This document shows positions 31,127-40,176 of a stretch of 64,000 nucleotides of DNA, piece after piece (within the stretch, counting starts at the first letter, position 1; the number at the start of each line of letters is the position of its first letter). The translations under genes and the position numbers were made by a program. Under the pieces are notes generated by a model. The model made no database searches. It saw only the letters and a program-made list of their open reading frames with translations, and was not told the origin of the DNA. The DNA is from Henningerozyma blattae CBS 6284 (taxonomy: Eukaryota; Ascomycota; Saccharomycetes; Saccharomycetales; Saccharomycetaceae). The stretch lies in NCBI RefSeq assembly GCF_000315915.1, contig NC_020186.1, positions 1,984,001-2,048,000 on the forward strand, written 5' to 3'.

Positions 31127-31583
31127 TGACCAGCGGTCGAACTGTTCAAAATATTGTTGCTCATAGTTTAAATCTTAGTTAAGTAATTTGTTTGAATAGT
31201 TTTTATATTATTAGTATAGAAAAATCTCATTACTTATTTAGAAAGGAAATATATATATAATATATACAGGATATACAATGAACAGTTATTAACTTTTGGG
31301 GATATTTTTGTGGTAATATATATTTCAAAAAATGGACAGATTCACCATCAACGAATTGATGGTCTGATATTAAAATAGAACCTATCACGTCCAAATACCT
31401 CCTTAATATCATTACCTGGGTATTTTTAGTAATGAAGTCACGTATGCTTAATGCATGTTGGATTATTAATTATATTAAGTTGTTATTAGTTGTTGTATAA
31501 AGCCACAATTACGACTAAATTCATGCTTTATTAGCTATTAACACAAAGCTACAACTATGACACATAAGGCCACAGCTCTGACA
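31127..31583. repeat. solo LTR, family X (457 bp) with GTTAC target duplication
   Basis: Second copy of the element at 14649-15101; starts TGACCAGCGGTCG and ends CAGCTCTGACA. Perfect 5-bp duplication GTTAC (31122-31126 and 31584-31588) proves the borders. Orientation cannot be told because both strands read TG...CA. The ORFs inside are not genes. No full-length parent element is in the window. Confidence 0.9.
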
Positions 31584-33075
31584 GTTACAAGATTTAACAA
31601 GTCTTTATAAGTAAAAAAATAAATTACTATTTGAAGTTAGTAGAAGAGTATAATGTACATGCAATAATACTAATAAAATTCCAATTAGGTAATTTATGCG
31701 ATATAAGATAAACTAAAAGATCATTACGTTTAGCTTAAGATTAACTAGTAAGGTAATATATATGTCATAAGATTTACTATTAAAGTACTTGATCTGTCAT
31801 AATTTTTTATATCTTATTGCAAATCTCATGATGCTCTAAACAGATAACCTAAGTGAACAGTTCTCCATCATATATATTGGTCATGAATTAACTTTTTACG
31901 TTCCAAAATAAAAAGTACAAATAACCTACCTTAATTCGATTTATAAGTTAGTATTTTTTATATTTATTTTTGTATATTTTATTCCTACTCAGAAGGCTAG
32001 GAGGTTTCAATAATATAACTTTAATATTAACAACAGAATTATTCTCTAAATAATGTCGAACTCTAATATTAATACAACTTATAAGGCCAAGAAAAACTTC
32101 TATATGTAACTGTTACAAGTTATTCACTACTTTGTAATTTGTTGAGAATACCCAGTTTATTTTTGGAAAAAATGAAATTTTGTATTCGAGTTCAATAAGA
32201 TAATTCACCAATACATGTTAGCATTTATACAAAGCGTAATTATATTACGACCCATTAATAGTTTACTATCCTATATTAATAAACCTGAAAAATAATTTTT
32301 GTTTTTGTTTATTAAGTGAATAGTAAAAAACTAAAGTTAATAGTACCTGAAAGGAATTTAGAATTAGTAATATTTCAATATATAGAGATAGGAAAAAAAA
32401 ATTATTTACTAATTAAAGTTTAGCCACCTTCGATTTGTATGAGCTCAACAAGAACAGTATAATACTAAGTTATTGCCTAAATTTCTCCATTCTTCTACAA
32501 AATAACTTGTCGTCACCAAAAGGGGTAATCATTTAGGAGCTAAAGAGTGTTAATATTCATCAAATAGGAAGATAGCAAATTTATTCAATACTACATTTAT
32601 AGTTAACCTAACTATAGAGTCATAAAACTATAGAATATAACGTTTATAGAAAAGTGATTTACTTCTTTTTGATGGTCCTTTTCTCTACATATCAAAGCCT
32701 TACAAAAACTATTCAATTGTGCTGCATGAATGAGCAATCGATGCATTTTCTATAAATATTAGTTGAAAAATAGGAGCAACTATACAGAGTAAGTAAGGTT
32801 CAAAAGAAAGGTGGAATGACTAGAATTTGGAGAAGCCATATATACTGGGATTCAAGAGAATATAGTTTGATCAGAATAGGGGTTTAGGGTCCAATGAAAT
32901 ATAGGTATATTAGGTATAGGTATATTTCATTAGGCCCTTTGAAGATATCTATGAGGTAAAAATAAAGGTTCATATAAGAGGTATTGTGGAAAAACTCAGG
33001 ATATGTTACTAGGCAGAATAACAAATGTCTCTAACAGAAATTCATTTATTTGTTAATTATATTCAACTAACTCAT
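31584..33075. other. 1.5-kb intergenic region before tRNA-Gly
   Basis: AT-rich. The only structure noticed is an inverted repeat at 32886-32938. The slots of MRPL10 and CUS2 in S. cerevisiae fall in this general interval, but neither gene nor a clear relic is visible. Confidence 0.5.
32886..32938. repeat. imperfect inverted repeat (18-bp arms, 17-bp loop)
   Basis: Arm 1 AGGGTCCAATGAAATATA (32886-32903); arm 2 at 32921-32938 is its reverse complement with two differences. The loop also carries a repeated GGTATA. It lies 138 bp upstream of tRNA-Gly; function unknown. Confidence 0.6.
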
Positions 33076-33147
33076 GGGCGGTTAGTGTAGTGGTTATCAT
33101 CCTACCCTTCCAAGGTAGGGACACGGGTTCGATTCTCGTACCGCTCA
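33076..33147 (+). tRNA. tRNA-Gly(UCC)
   Basis: 72 nt: GGGCGGTTAGTGTAGTGG, anticodon loop CTTCCAA, T-arm CGGGTTCGATTCTCG, ACCGCTC-A end, as S. cerevisiae tG(UCC). T5 terminator at 33150-33154. Confidence 0.95.
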
Positions 33148-33169
33148 AATTTTTGACTGAAAACCAGTA

Positions 33170-33179
33170 ATCACGTGAC
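33170..33179. promoter_or_regulatory. GTCACGTGAT element (reverse orientation) after tRNA-Gly
   Basis: ATCACGTGAC starting 22 bp after the tRNA-Gly 3' end; 7 bp before the family C LTR. Confidence 0.6.
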
Positions 33180-33186
33180 TCAATAA

Positions 33187-33540
33187 TGTAACATGTAGGG
33201 TTTACTATCCTCAGTGGTACATTTTTTTGTTGCCAGTTTAAATACCAACAGTTTATTAAATTATACAACCATATATCTAAGTCTATGTAAGTTAAATATT
33301 ATATTGTTACGTTCCAATTGGATTACCATATACTTTTATCTTTTTTGTATCTTATACTTTTTGTTTTTCTGTTCCTTATTTCTTTGTTCTACCATAACCC
33401 TCTAGTTTATTTTTTTAGTTTTAGATTCTTAAATAAAATTTTATGTTCTTGCTTCATTTACTTGTTAATCTACATGTTCATTTCGATATCACGCAACTTC
33501 TATATATACACGTGAGTAGCGTAGCTGACGCTACGTGACA
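33187..33540. repeat. solo LTR, family C (354 bp), no target duplication
   Basis: Starts TGTAACATG and ends GCTACGTGACA; aligns with the reverse complement of 9730-10084. Flanks are AATAA (left) and GATAT (right), so the 5-bp duplication seen at the other copy is missing. Arms GTAGCGT/ACGCTAC near the right end form a hairpin, as in the other copy but with different bases. It lies just downstream of tRNA-Gly. Confidence 0.82.
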
Positions 33541-33778
33541 GATATATTTTGTCCGCCATAAGACCAACATTGTAAATAAGATCCATTTAAGGCTGACTAT
33601 TTTTAATGCTCCAACATTTGCAGACTGTTATATTTACCTGACATTTTTTTTAAAGTATATCAAATATTATAATAAAATATGTAACATTTATATAGTGAGA
33701 AATGTTTTTTTCTTTTTACCTTTTATTTATATCTTGAAGTTTTTTTATGATGAAAAAAACCTGCAAAAATTGTATGTC

Positions 33779-36601
33779 TTAAATCAAATTGTTAACCAAG
33801 TCAGAACATAAAGTAGCGTTTTCAGCTTTACCTTGAGCTTTCAATGCAATACCTTTAGAACTTTTAATCAATTTGATCACAAGAGCCACTTTAGAACCAT
33901 TTAATGCACTCTTACCGAATAATTTCAAAATATGAGAATTGGTGTCACTATGAACAAACTGGGTATTTTCTAATGGTAGACAACTTGTGGATGTGATCAA
34001 TTTATCGACAACTTCTTGAAGAGTAATGCTTTCTTGTATATTGTAGACAGCGACTTCTTCATTTGGTAATTCATCAAAAGTAGCCGTGAAATTACCAATG
34101 AAAGAACTCTTGATATAATCACCTGTGGATAAATAGAGAGTATCAATTTCATATTCATCTTGGAAACCTTCATCGGCTTCGAAAGGCTCGTTTGTTTGTG
34201 GATCTAGTTCTTTAGTTGTGAATGTAATTGTATTTAAGAAACTTTCAGTGACTACGTCTTCAGTCTTACTGTATGCGATATAACAAGAAGCTTCAGCAGA
34301 AGGTAATAATCTTTCAATTGGAATGATGAATAATTCTTGTAATTGAGATTCTTCTGGTTCTTCTGGGTTACATGAAACTACGACGTTATCAAGAGCAACG
34401 TCGGTTAAAGTATTAGTAATATTGAATTGGAAGACAACATGATCTTTGAAAATATGTTTGATACCACGGACGACGAATTCAGCTTCTGGTTCAGTCAATG
34501 CTACAATCTTTGAGCTATTAACCAACTTACCAAAGTTTTGGAATTCTGCCATGGATAATAATTCATCTGAATATTTAGTATCTAATAATTCTTGTTGTTG
34601 TTCATCAATGTTTGGACTGGAATAAGTATCTGAATCGATTCTCTTACCGTATTTGTTATCTGATTTCTTGGCCATCTTAGGAGAAGATTCCATACCGTTT
34701 TCAAAAGTACCCTTTTGTAACTGTTCTTGTTTTCTTTTCAAATTGATTGCCTTTAATTCATCATCTGAGTATTTACGAATATTAGTGACATCAAATGGAG
34801 TTTTAAACGAATCATTATTTTCTGATAAGTATGAAGATAATTTAGATTCTAATGAAGCTAAATCATAAGCCGAGGTTGGATGAATTAATTCATCAGCTAA
34901 GGAGGATGTTGGCTCATTAGCAGTAGAAGTGTCAATGAATTTCAAGGCAATAGTAGCTCTATCTCTAACTTCATCGTCTTTATCATTGGCGATTCTCTTT
35001 AATAAACTTACAATGGACTCTCTTAAAGAAGTATCATTTTTAGAAATTGCGAACTTTGATAGGGCAATGACAGATGCAGATCTAATGATGGAATTTTCCA
35101 AGACAACTCTATTATAAATGTGTCTAACATACAAGGAAGGATTACTTGCTGTAGGCCCTTCTTTACCTAATAAATGTAGGACTCTAACTAAGATTTCATT
35201 AAATTCACAATCTTCAATAAAGTCACACAAGTTTTCTAGAGCCATTTCTTTAGACTGAGGGACAAATGCTACTACATCGATAATGGCCTCTACGATATTA
35301 TTTTTAAATTTGAAACCACCTTCACCATTTTTCAAAACATCAATCAAGAAATTTAAGATTGATTTCCATTCTTGAGGGAAATTCAAAGATAAAGTTCTTA
35401 CTGCATCGATAATAATGATTTTGAAATCGTCTGAAACTTCATGAATGAATTTTGTAATTGTGGAGATTAATGAAGAAATGTTTTTAGCGGTACCTGTCTT
35501 CAATAGAATAGTAATTGCATAAGTGGAAATATTTCTATTAGAATCATTGATTAAGGATTCTAATTCTGGATTACAAACTGCAACGTGATCTGGAGTGACC
35601 ATAGATAGTCTATTTAAAATTCTTAATGCAGAGAATCTTGTAGCGACTCTTGGTACAGATAATAAGTTTTGTAAAGTGGCAATGGCAATGGAAAATAATT
35701 GAGGAGCCACTAGACGAGGATGTGTGGCATGGAAATTTGTAATCAATTTGGCCGTTTCTAATTGAATTGACTCGAATTTGTTACCTAACCAATTATTGAA
35801 TAAAGGTTGGAATTGAGTGAACAATTGAGGGTCTTTATTGACCAATTCACTAACGATTTTCACCAATTGAACTTTTGCGATTTGACTCTTTATGGAATTG
35901 TTACCAGCGAATTGGTTCACAAGTTTCAATAGAGCCATCTTGTCATTTTTTTTCAATTCATAGATTAACCCTAGGGCATGGTATTGAGTGATGAAAGTGG
36001 AATTTGGATAGAATTCGGTATTTGAGGGATCTTGTGGGAAATATTTCAAATCAACAATGGCTTCTTGAGCTTCGTTGGAGAATCTTTTAATGGTTTGTTC
36101 GGAGACTGGCAATAAATTGTAACAGGTGGCAATGGCAGCAGAAGAAATAGTTGGATGTTTACTAACCATGGCACTTTTCAATAATCTTTCTGCAGAGAAC
36201 GCGGTAGTTTCATCCAAAACCACAGTCAATGATCTGATTGCGTTTGGCTTGATTAGATCGGAGCCGTTTTGGACATCTTTCATAATGGAGGAAGTGGCCA
36301 TCAACACGTCTTGGGAGATCTTGCTCAATTCTTTGATGGCCAAATAGACCAATTGTCTTAGAGAATCATTTTGATGTTGGAATAATTTGGAGACAGAGAA
36401 AAACAATGCAGTGGCTTCACTTTCGGTAAAAGTTTCTCCATTGGCCAACAGACGTAATAGTCGGGACAACAGGGTTCTACATCTTTTGCTATTTACTGGA
36501 GACTCATTGAATTGATTCATACAATCTTGGTAGATTGTCATTTTATCTGGGATATCCCCTGAATCTGAAGCTTCAAATTTCTTGTACGTACGAGTCGACA
36601 T
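33779..36601 (-). CDS. SEC21: gamma-COP, coatomer subunit
   Basis: 940 aa from the ATG at 36601 (S. cerevisiae Sec21 935 aa); an upstream in-frame ATG at 36646 would add 15 residues, but the family starts MST-TYKKFE. Gamma subunit of the COPI F-subcomplex, which coats Golgi-to-ER vesicles. Adaptin-N HEAT solenoid (about 20-540) with TIYQDCMNQFNESPVNSKRC, SSIMKDVQNGSDLIKPNAIR and HLLGKEGPTASNPSLYVRHI, a charged linker (about 600-680), and a C-terminal appendage domain (FNITNTLTDVALDNVVVSC, GFQDEYEIDTLYLSTGDYIK, ending LCSDLVNNLI). Intact. Neighbour order with PCL1 and RFC3 agrees with S. cerevisiae, minus CAF40. Confidence 0.97.
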   Translation of the reverse strand: MSTRTYKKFEASDSGDIPDKMTIYQDCMNQFNESPVNSKRCRTLLSRLLRLLANGETFTESEATALFFSVSKLFQHQNDSLRQLVYLAIKELSKISQDVLMATSSIMKDVQNGSDLIKPNAIRSLTVVLDETTAFSAERLLKSAMVSKHPTISSAAIATCYNLLPVSEQTIKRFSNEAQEAIVDLKYFPQDPSNTEFYPNSTFITQYHALGLIYELKKNDKMALLKLVNQFAGNNSIKSQIAKVQLVKIVSELVNKDPQLFTQFQPLFNNWLGNKFESIQLETAKLITNFHATHPRLVAPQLFSIAIATLQNLLSVPRVATRFSALRILNRLSMVTPDHVAVCNPELESLINDSNRNISTYAITILLKTGTAKNISSLISTITKFIHEVSDDFKIIIIDAVRTLSLNFPQEWKSILNFLIDVLKNGEGGFKFKNNIVEAIIDVVAFVPQSKEMALENLCDFIEDCEFNEILVRVLHLLGKEGPTASNPSLYVRHIYNRVVLENSIIRSASVIALSKFAISKNDTSLRESIVSLLKRIANDKDDEVRDRATIALKFIDTSTANEPTSSLADELIHPTSAYDLASLESKLSSYLSENNDSFKTPFDVTNIRKYSDDELKAINLKRKQEQLQKGTFENGMESSPKMAKKSDNKYGKRIDSDTYSSPNIDEQQQELLDTKYSDELLSMAEFQNFGKLVNSSKIVALTEPEAEFVVRGIKHIFKDHVVFQFNITNTLTDVALDNVVVSCNPEEPEESQLQELFIIPIERLLPSAEASCYIAYSKTEDVVTESFLNTITFTTKELDPQTNEPFEADEGFQDEYEIDTLYLSTGDYIKSSFIGNFTATFDELPNEEVAVYNIQESITLQEVVDKLITSTSCLPLENTQFVHSDTNSHILKLFGKSALNGSKVALVIKLIKSSKGIALKAQGKAENATLCSDLVNNLI

Positions 36602-37158
36602 TGTGTTAATTGCGAGAGGGGTGATGCGATGGGAGGGGATTCGCAATAGGGATATGCAATTAGGGATATATCGATCTATATATGTATATAATTGTGTACA
36701 TTTTTATTAGTAGTGATTTATTTTTTTATTTTTTCTTTGTTGAAATTCCACCATGTGGTCTCGCTCGACCTAATTTGTTTTCTTTTTTTTTTTTTTTCTA
36801 TGTTCGGTTAAATTCCCGTGTGGCACGAAATATCATCATCTTGAACGGAGTAGAAAAGACAAGATCATTCAATACGGTAAAAAATAGAAGATTATTAAAT
36901 AAAATAGATAAGAAAGTAAATAATAAATAATAGAGTAAAATAGAGATATATAGAATAGAAAAAACGTAAAAATAAAAATAAAATAAAAATAAAATAAAAA
37001 TAAAAACATGGATGGAATAATCAAAACAGTCGTATATTGAAATGAAACGTTATAAATTAAGAATGGATTGGTACGTTAATCAAACAAGGTCTCTGAGAAA
37101 GGAAGTAAAGTAAAGTAAAGTAAAGTAAAGTAAAGTAATGTTGGCAGGGAGGCTGGAT
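36602..37158. other. SEC21 promoter and 3' region of the K/E-rich gene
   Basis: Contains a T-run near 36781-36797, a CACGAAA site (36826), AAAAT repeats 36960-37003 and an (AAAGT)n pentanucleotide repeat 37104-37138 just beyond the stop codon of the downstream gene. Confidence 0.6.
37104..37138. repeat. (AAAGT)n microsatellite
   Basis: About seven head-to-tail copies of a pentanucleotide, ending 20 bp beyond the stop codon of the ZEO1-like gene. Confidence 0.85.
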
Positions 37159-38220
37159 TTAATGGAACAGACCAGTAAACTTGTGGGTTGCTTTCTTGAA
37201 CATACCTTGATGCTCTTTCTTTTCTTCGGCGGCTGGCTTCGAATCTTTGGCAGCTGAGTCTTTCTTAGTCTCTTTCTTAGTCTCTTTGGTCTCTTTCTTT
37301 GCATCTTTCTTTGCATCTTTCTTGGCCTCTTTGACTTCTTTCTTGGCATCTTTTGCAGCGTCCTTTGTTTCTTTTTCCTTCTTCTCGAGGTCTTTCTTTG
37401 CGGATTCTTTTTCCTTTTTCTCTACCTGTTTATCTTTCTTTTCCGCATCTTTTTCCTTTTTCTCCACATGTTTTTCCTTCTTTTCAACTGGCTTTTCCTT
37501 CTTTTCAGTCTCCTTCTTTTCACTTTCCTTTTTGCTCTTCTTGTCCTTTTTTTCCTTTTTCTCCGCCTCTTTAGCCTTTTTCTCAGCTTCTTTAGCCTTT
37601 TTCTCTTCCTTTTTCTCTTCCTTTTTCTTCTCCTCTTTTAATTTCTTTTCTTGCTTTTTTTCAGCTTCTTTTAACTTCTTTTCTTCCTTCTTGGACAATT
37701 CCTTTTTCTTCTCAGGCTTGTCCTCTTTGTCCGCCTTCTTTTCTTCTTTTTTGTCCCTTTTCTCTTCCTTCTCTGGCTCTGCAGGAGTATCTACACGGGC
37801 AGCTTCTGGCACGTCGTCGTCTGTGACGTCTGGAGCATCTTTATTTTCTGCCTTAGTTTCCTCGGCCTTTGCATCTTCAGCCTTTGCATCTTCAGCGGTT
37901 GTATCTTCAGCTTTAGATTCGTTTTTAGCTTCAGTCTTTGCTTCAGTCTTTGCTTCAGCTTTGGCGTCTTTTTCAGCCTCTTTTTCCCCAACCTCAGCGG
38001 CTATATCCTTGGCCTGCTTTTCAACTTCCTTCTTAACCTCTTGCTTTACATCTGGATTCTCTTCTACCTTCTTGACTTCATCCTTGACTTCATCCTTGAC
38101 TTCGTCCTTGACTTCATCTTTGACTTCATCTTTGACTTCATCCTTGACTTCATCTTTGACCTCCTTCTTGACGTCGTCTTTGGCTTTTGTTGTATCGGCC
38201 TTGTCGGCCTTGTCCTTATG
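37159..38220 (-). CDS. ZEO1: large K/E-rich protein, probable ZEO1 homologue; no in-frame ATG
   Basis: An open frame of about 353 codons (extending to 38301) encodes an Ala/Lys/Glu/Asp-rich, presumably alpha-helical protein. It starts with tandem DEVK repeats (12-bp units, about 38066-38163), continues with AEDAKAED and KKEEKKxKEAEKK blocks, and ends HQGMFKKATHKFTGLFH. The end resembles yeast Zeo1 (GGFLKKLNRKIASIFN), and ZEO1 lies between INO4 and SHR5 in S. cerevisiae, matching this position and orientation. Zeo1 is a 113-aa plasma-membrane-associated protein that modulates the cell-wall integrity pathway with Mid2; this one is three times longer. The frame has no ATG before the C-terminal end. 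No splice signals were seen upstream, so a non-AUG start, a lost base near the start (38215-38260) or a mutated start is possible. Confidence 0.65.
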   Translation of the reverse strand, partial: HKDKADKADTTKAKDDVKKEVKDEVKDEVKDEVKDEVKDEVKDEVKDEVKKVEENPDVKQEVKKEVEKQAKDIAAEVGEKEAEKDAKAEAKTEAKTEAKNESKAEDTTAEDAKAEDAKAEETKAENKDAPDVTDDDVPEAARVDTPAEPEKEEKRDKKEEKKADKEDKPEKKKELSKKEEKKLKEAEKKQEKKLKEEKKKEEKKEEKKAKEAEKKAKEAEKKEKKDKKSKKESEKKETEKKEKPVEKKEKHVEKKEKDAEKKDKQVEKKEKESAKKDLEKKEKETKDAAKDAKKEVKEAKKDAKKDAKKETKETKKETKKDSAAKDSKPAAEEKKEHQGMFKKATHKFTGLFH

Positions 38221-38390
38221 TGAGAAAAACGTGATGGTTAAATGGCAAACTCTTTGGAGTATGCGCTTTGTATTGTTATGTTTTGTGTGTGTGTATAAAT
38301 AGTCTTAAACGTGGTTTTGATAACCGCTAATACTCTTGTATTGTTGTGCATCTTTAGCGTCGGAAATCTACTGTTTGTATTGGTCTGCCC

Positions 38391-38440
38391 TTTTTATACT
38401 TCAGGGGCCAGGGGTCTAAGGCACCGGGACCAACACCCCT
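38391..38440 (-). promoter_or_regulatory. TATA box and three STREs upstream of the ZEO1-like gene
   Basis: TATAAAAA on the minus strand (38391-38398) and three AGGGG/CCCCT stress-response elements at 38403-38407, 38410-38414 and 38436-38440, 180-220 bp upstream of the charged coding region. This suggests Msn2/4-type stress control and places the transcript start near 38270-38350. Confidence 0.5.
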
Positions 38441-39100
38441 TGAGGAAGAACCGACGCCATGTTTGCGAGGGATTGAGAGAAAGAGGGATAAAGGCACGTG
38501 AGATGCTGGTTACTGTCACGCGATACTGCAAGAAAAAGTTTGATGGAATTTACAACAAGAATTTTTTTATTTAGTTGCTTCCTTCTCGTTATCGACTGTA
38601 GGGTCAGAAATTTGGGTATACTTGATGCTTCACGGCTTCCTGAGTACTTTGGAGCCTTCAGACTGGTGCACAGCGTTTTTCTCGTCACTCCCTACGAGTT
38701 GTCGATATCGGACACATTCCCTAATATGTCTGGAACCAATGATTGTTGATCACTGATCGATCGTTGATCTCTGGTCTTTTTTTTGTATTCTTTTCTAAAG
38801 AGATAATCTGTTGTAAAAACTCTTTCCATGCCACCTTTTATACTTGTCGGAAGCTCAATTTCCAGTGAAAAAAAAATTATTTTTCTTAGGGTTGGCCATT
38901 GCCGAGTGTTCCCCTTTCGGAAACCCGTCGCGTGGTCGGAAAAAAAAAAGAGAAAACTTTAAAGTCGTTTCGTATTTAATGTGAAAAATTTATATATTGA
39001 TTGGTATAACGAAAAGGTGATACAGAAACTGATGCAGAAGTAGAATGGGTATCTTAAAGAATAAATATATGCTTGTTTGTAGTGCGCGAAACCAGATACG

Positions 39101-39907
39101 CTAGTTTGTGTGCTGCGACTGTGAATGCTGTAGGAGCTGCTGGTACTGACATTCCAGCGAGTCTCTCATGTATGACGTATTCGGGTATGGCGAAAGGCTT
39201 TGCATCGAGACTGGTGAAATTGATCTGGCAGAGGTTGGTGAAATTGATCTCACAGATACCGGAGAAATAGACCGTATCGACGACACGGGAGACACAGATC
39301 TCAATGGATCCATCTCGCATGTGTTCTGTAGCGATCCGTAGCTCTTCTTTGTGCCCATGTTGCCGTGGAGGTGTTGGTGATGGTACAATGACCAAATGTT
39401 TTTCGTGGTTTCCAAATCCACCACAATTGGCTGGATCAAATTTTTCAAATCTTTGATCAAATCATGTTCCGTGATGGACAGATCCCAATTTAACAGTTTC
39501 AACAATTGACGTTCCATTAAATTGATATCATTCAAACAAAATAAATCGTTAGTATGGTTCATCCAATGGATATTCAACGGCGACGAATCATTATTATACT
39601 TGGCGCTCAAGATCAAACACGCTAAAAAAATACGATGACGTGTGGATTGAATCCCAGACGCTTCAGCAGGTAATAGTTGTTTCAATCGATTCAAATACAC
39701 AGCAGTGGTAAGTAAAGTCCCCGAGGGAACATTGGTATAGTTCACCAATCTTGTAATGAAGGTTTGTAACGATGGAATGTTCAATCCAGATTCAGAAGAA
39801 CAATTAGAGATGGGCAATACTTTCAATGTGATATTTGTCAAATGAGTGATCATTCCTTTCGAAACAGGCGAGTTCATCAATATACGTAACGCTTTAGAAT
39901 ATGACAT
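39101..39907 (-). CDS. PCL1: Pho85 G1 cyclin of the Pcl1/Pcl2 type
   Basis: 268 aa (S. cerevisiae Pcl1 279 aa). Cyclin that partners the CDK Pho85 at Start. Cyclin box about residues 45-155, with TFITRLVNYTNVPSGTLLTT, YLNRLKQLLP, STRHRIFLACLILSAKYNND and LNDINLMERQLLKLLNWDL. The C-terminal 90 residues carry five tandem RS-x-SP-x-S repeats (about 207-245) followed by a Gln/His-rich end. The upstream region has four MCB elements. Position and orientation agree with YNL289W; the adjacent CAF40 of S. cerevisiae is missing here. Confidence 0.92.
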   Translation of the reverse strand: MSYSKALRILMNSPVSKGMITHLTNITLKVLPISNCSSESGLNIPSLQTFITRLVNYTNVPSGTLLTTAVYLNRLKQLLPAEASGIQSTRHRIFLACLILSAKYNNDSSPLNIHWMNHTNDLFCLNDINLMERQLLKLLNWDLSITEHDLIKDLKNLIQPIVVDLETTKNIWSLYHHQHLHGNMGTKKSYGSLQNTCEMDPLRSVSPVSSIRSISPVSVRSISPTSARSISPVSMQSLSPYPNTSYMRDSLECQYQQLLQHSQSQHTN

Positions 39908-40176
39908 TGTTCTGGGTATATTTTCTATATTATTTGCTCTTTATCCTTGGCTATTGCACTTGTACTTGCACTTATAATTGCACTTGTTCTTGATCTTCTC
40001 ACTATCTCCTCCCTATACGTTCCTCTCTTTTGATCTTGGCATCCTCTTTATATACAATATGATTCAACACATGCATTATCATTGGCTCTTCTCAAGTCAT
40101 TATCGATGACTATCACTCTCCCACAGAGCCCCCCGTACACACCCAATTTTTACTCCTCATCTGGTATACGTTCCTT

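Noticed and set aside
31230..31412. 60-codon ORF
   Set aside because: Lies wholly inside the family X solo LTR.
37247..38302. Long + strand ORF (351 codons) opposite the K/E-rich gene
   Set aside because: Ser/Phe-rich reverse complement of AAG/GAA-rich repeats; the opposite strand matches ZEO1 by position and C-terminus.
38221..38520. Intron with an upstream first exon for the ZEO1-like gene
   Set aside because: No GTATGT donor or TACTAAC branch site found in the upstream 300 bp.
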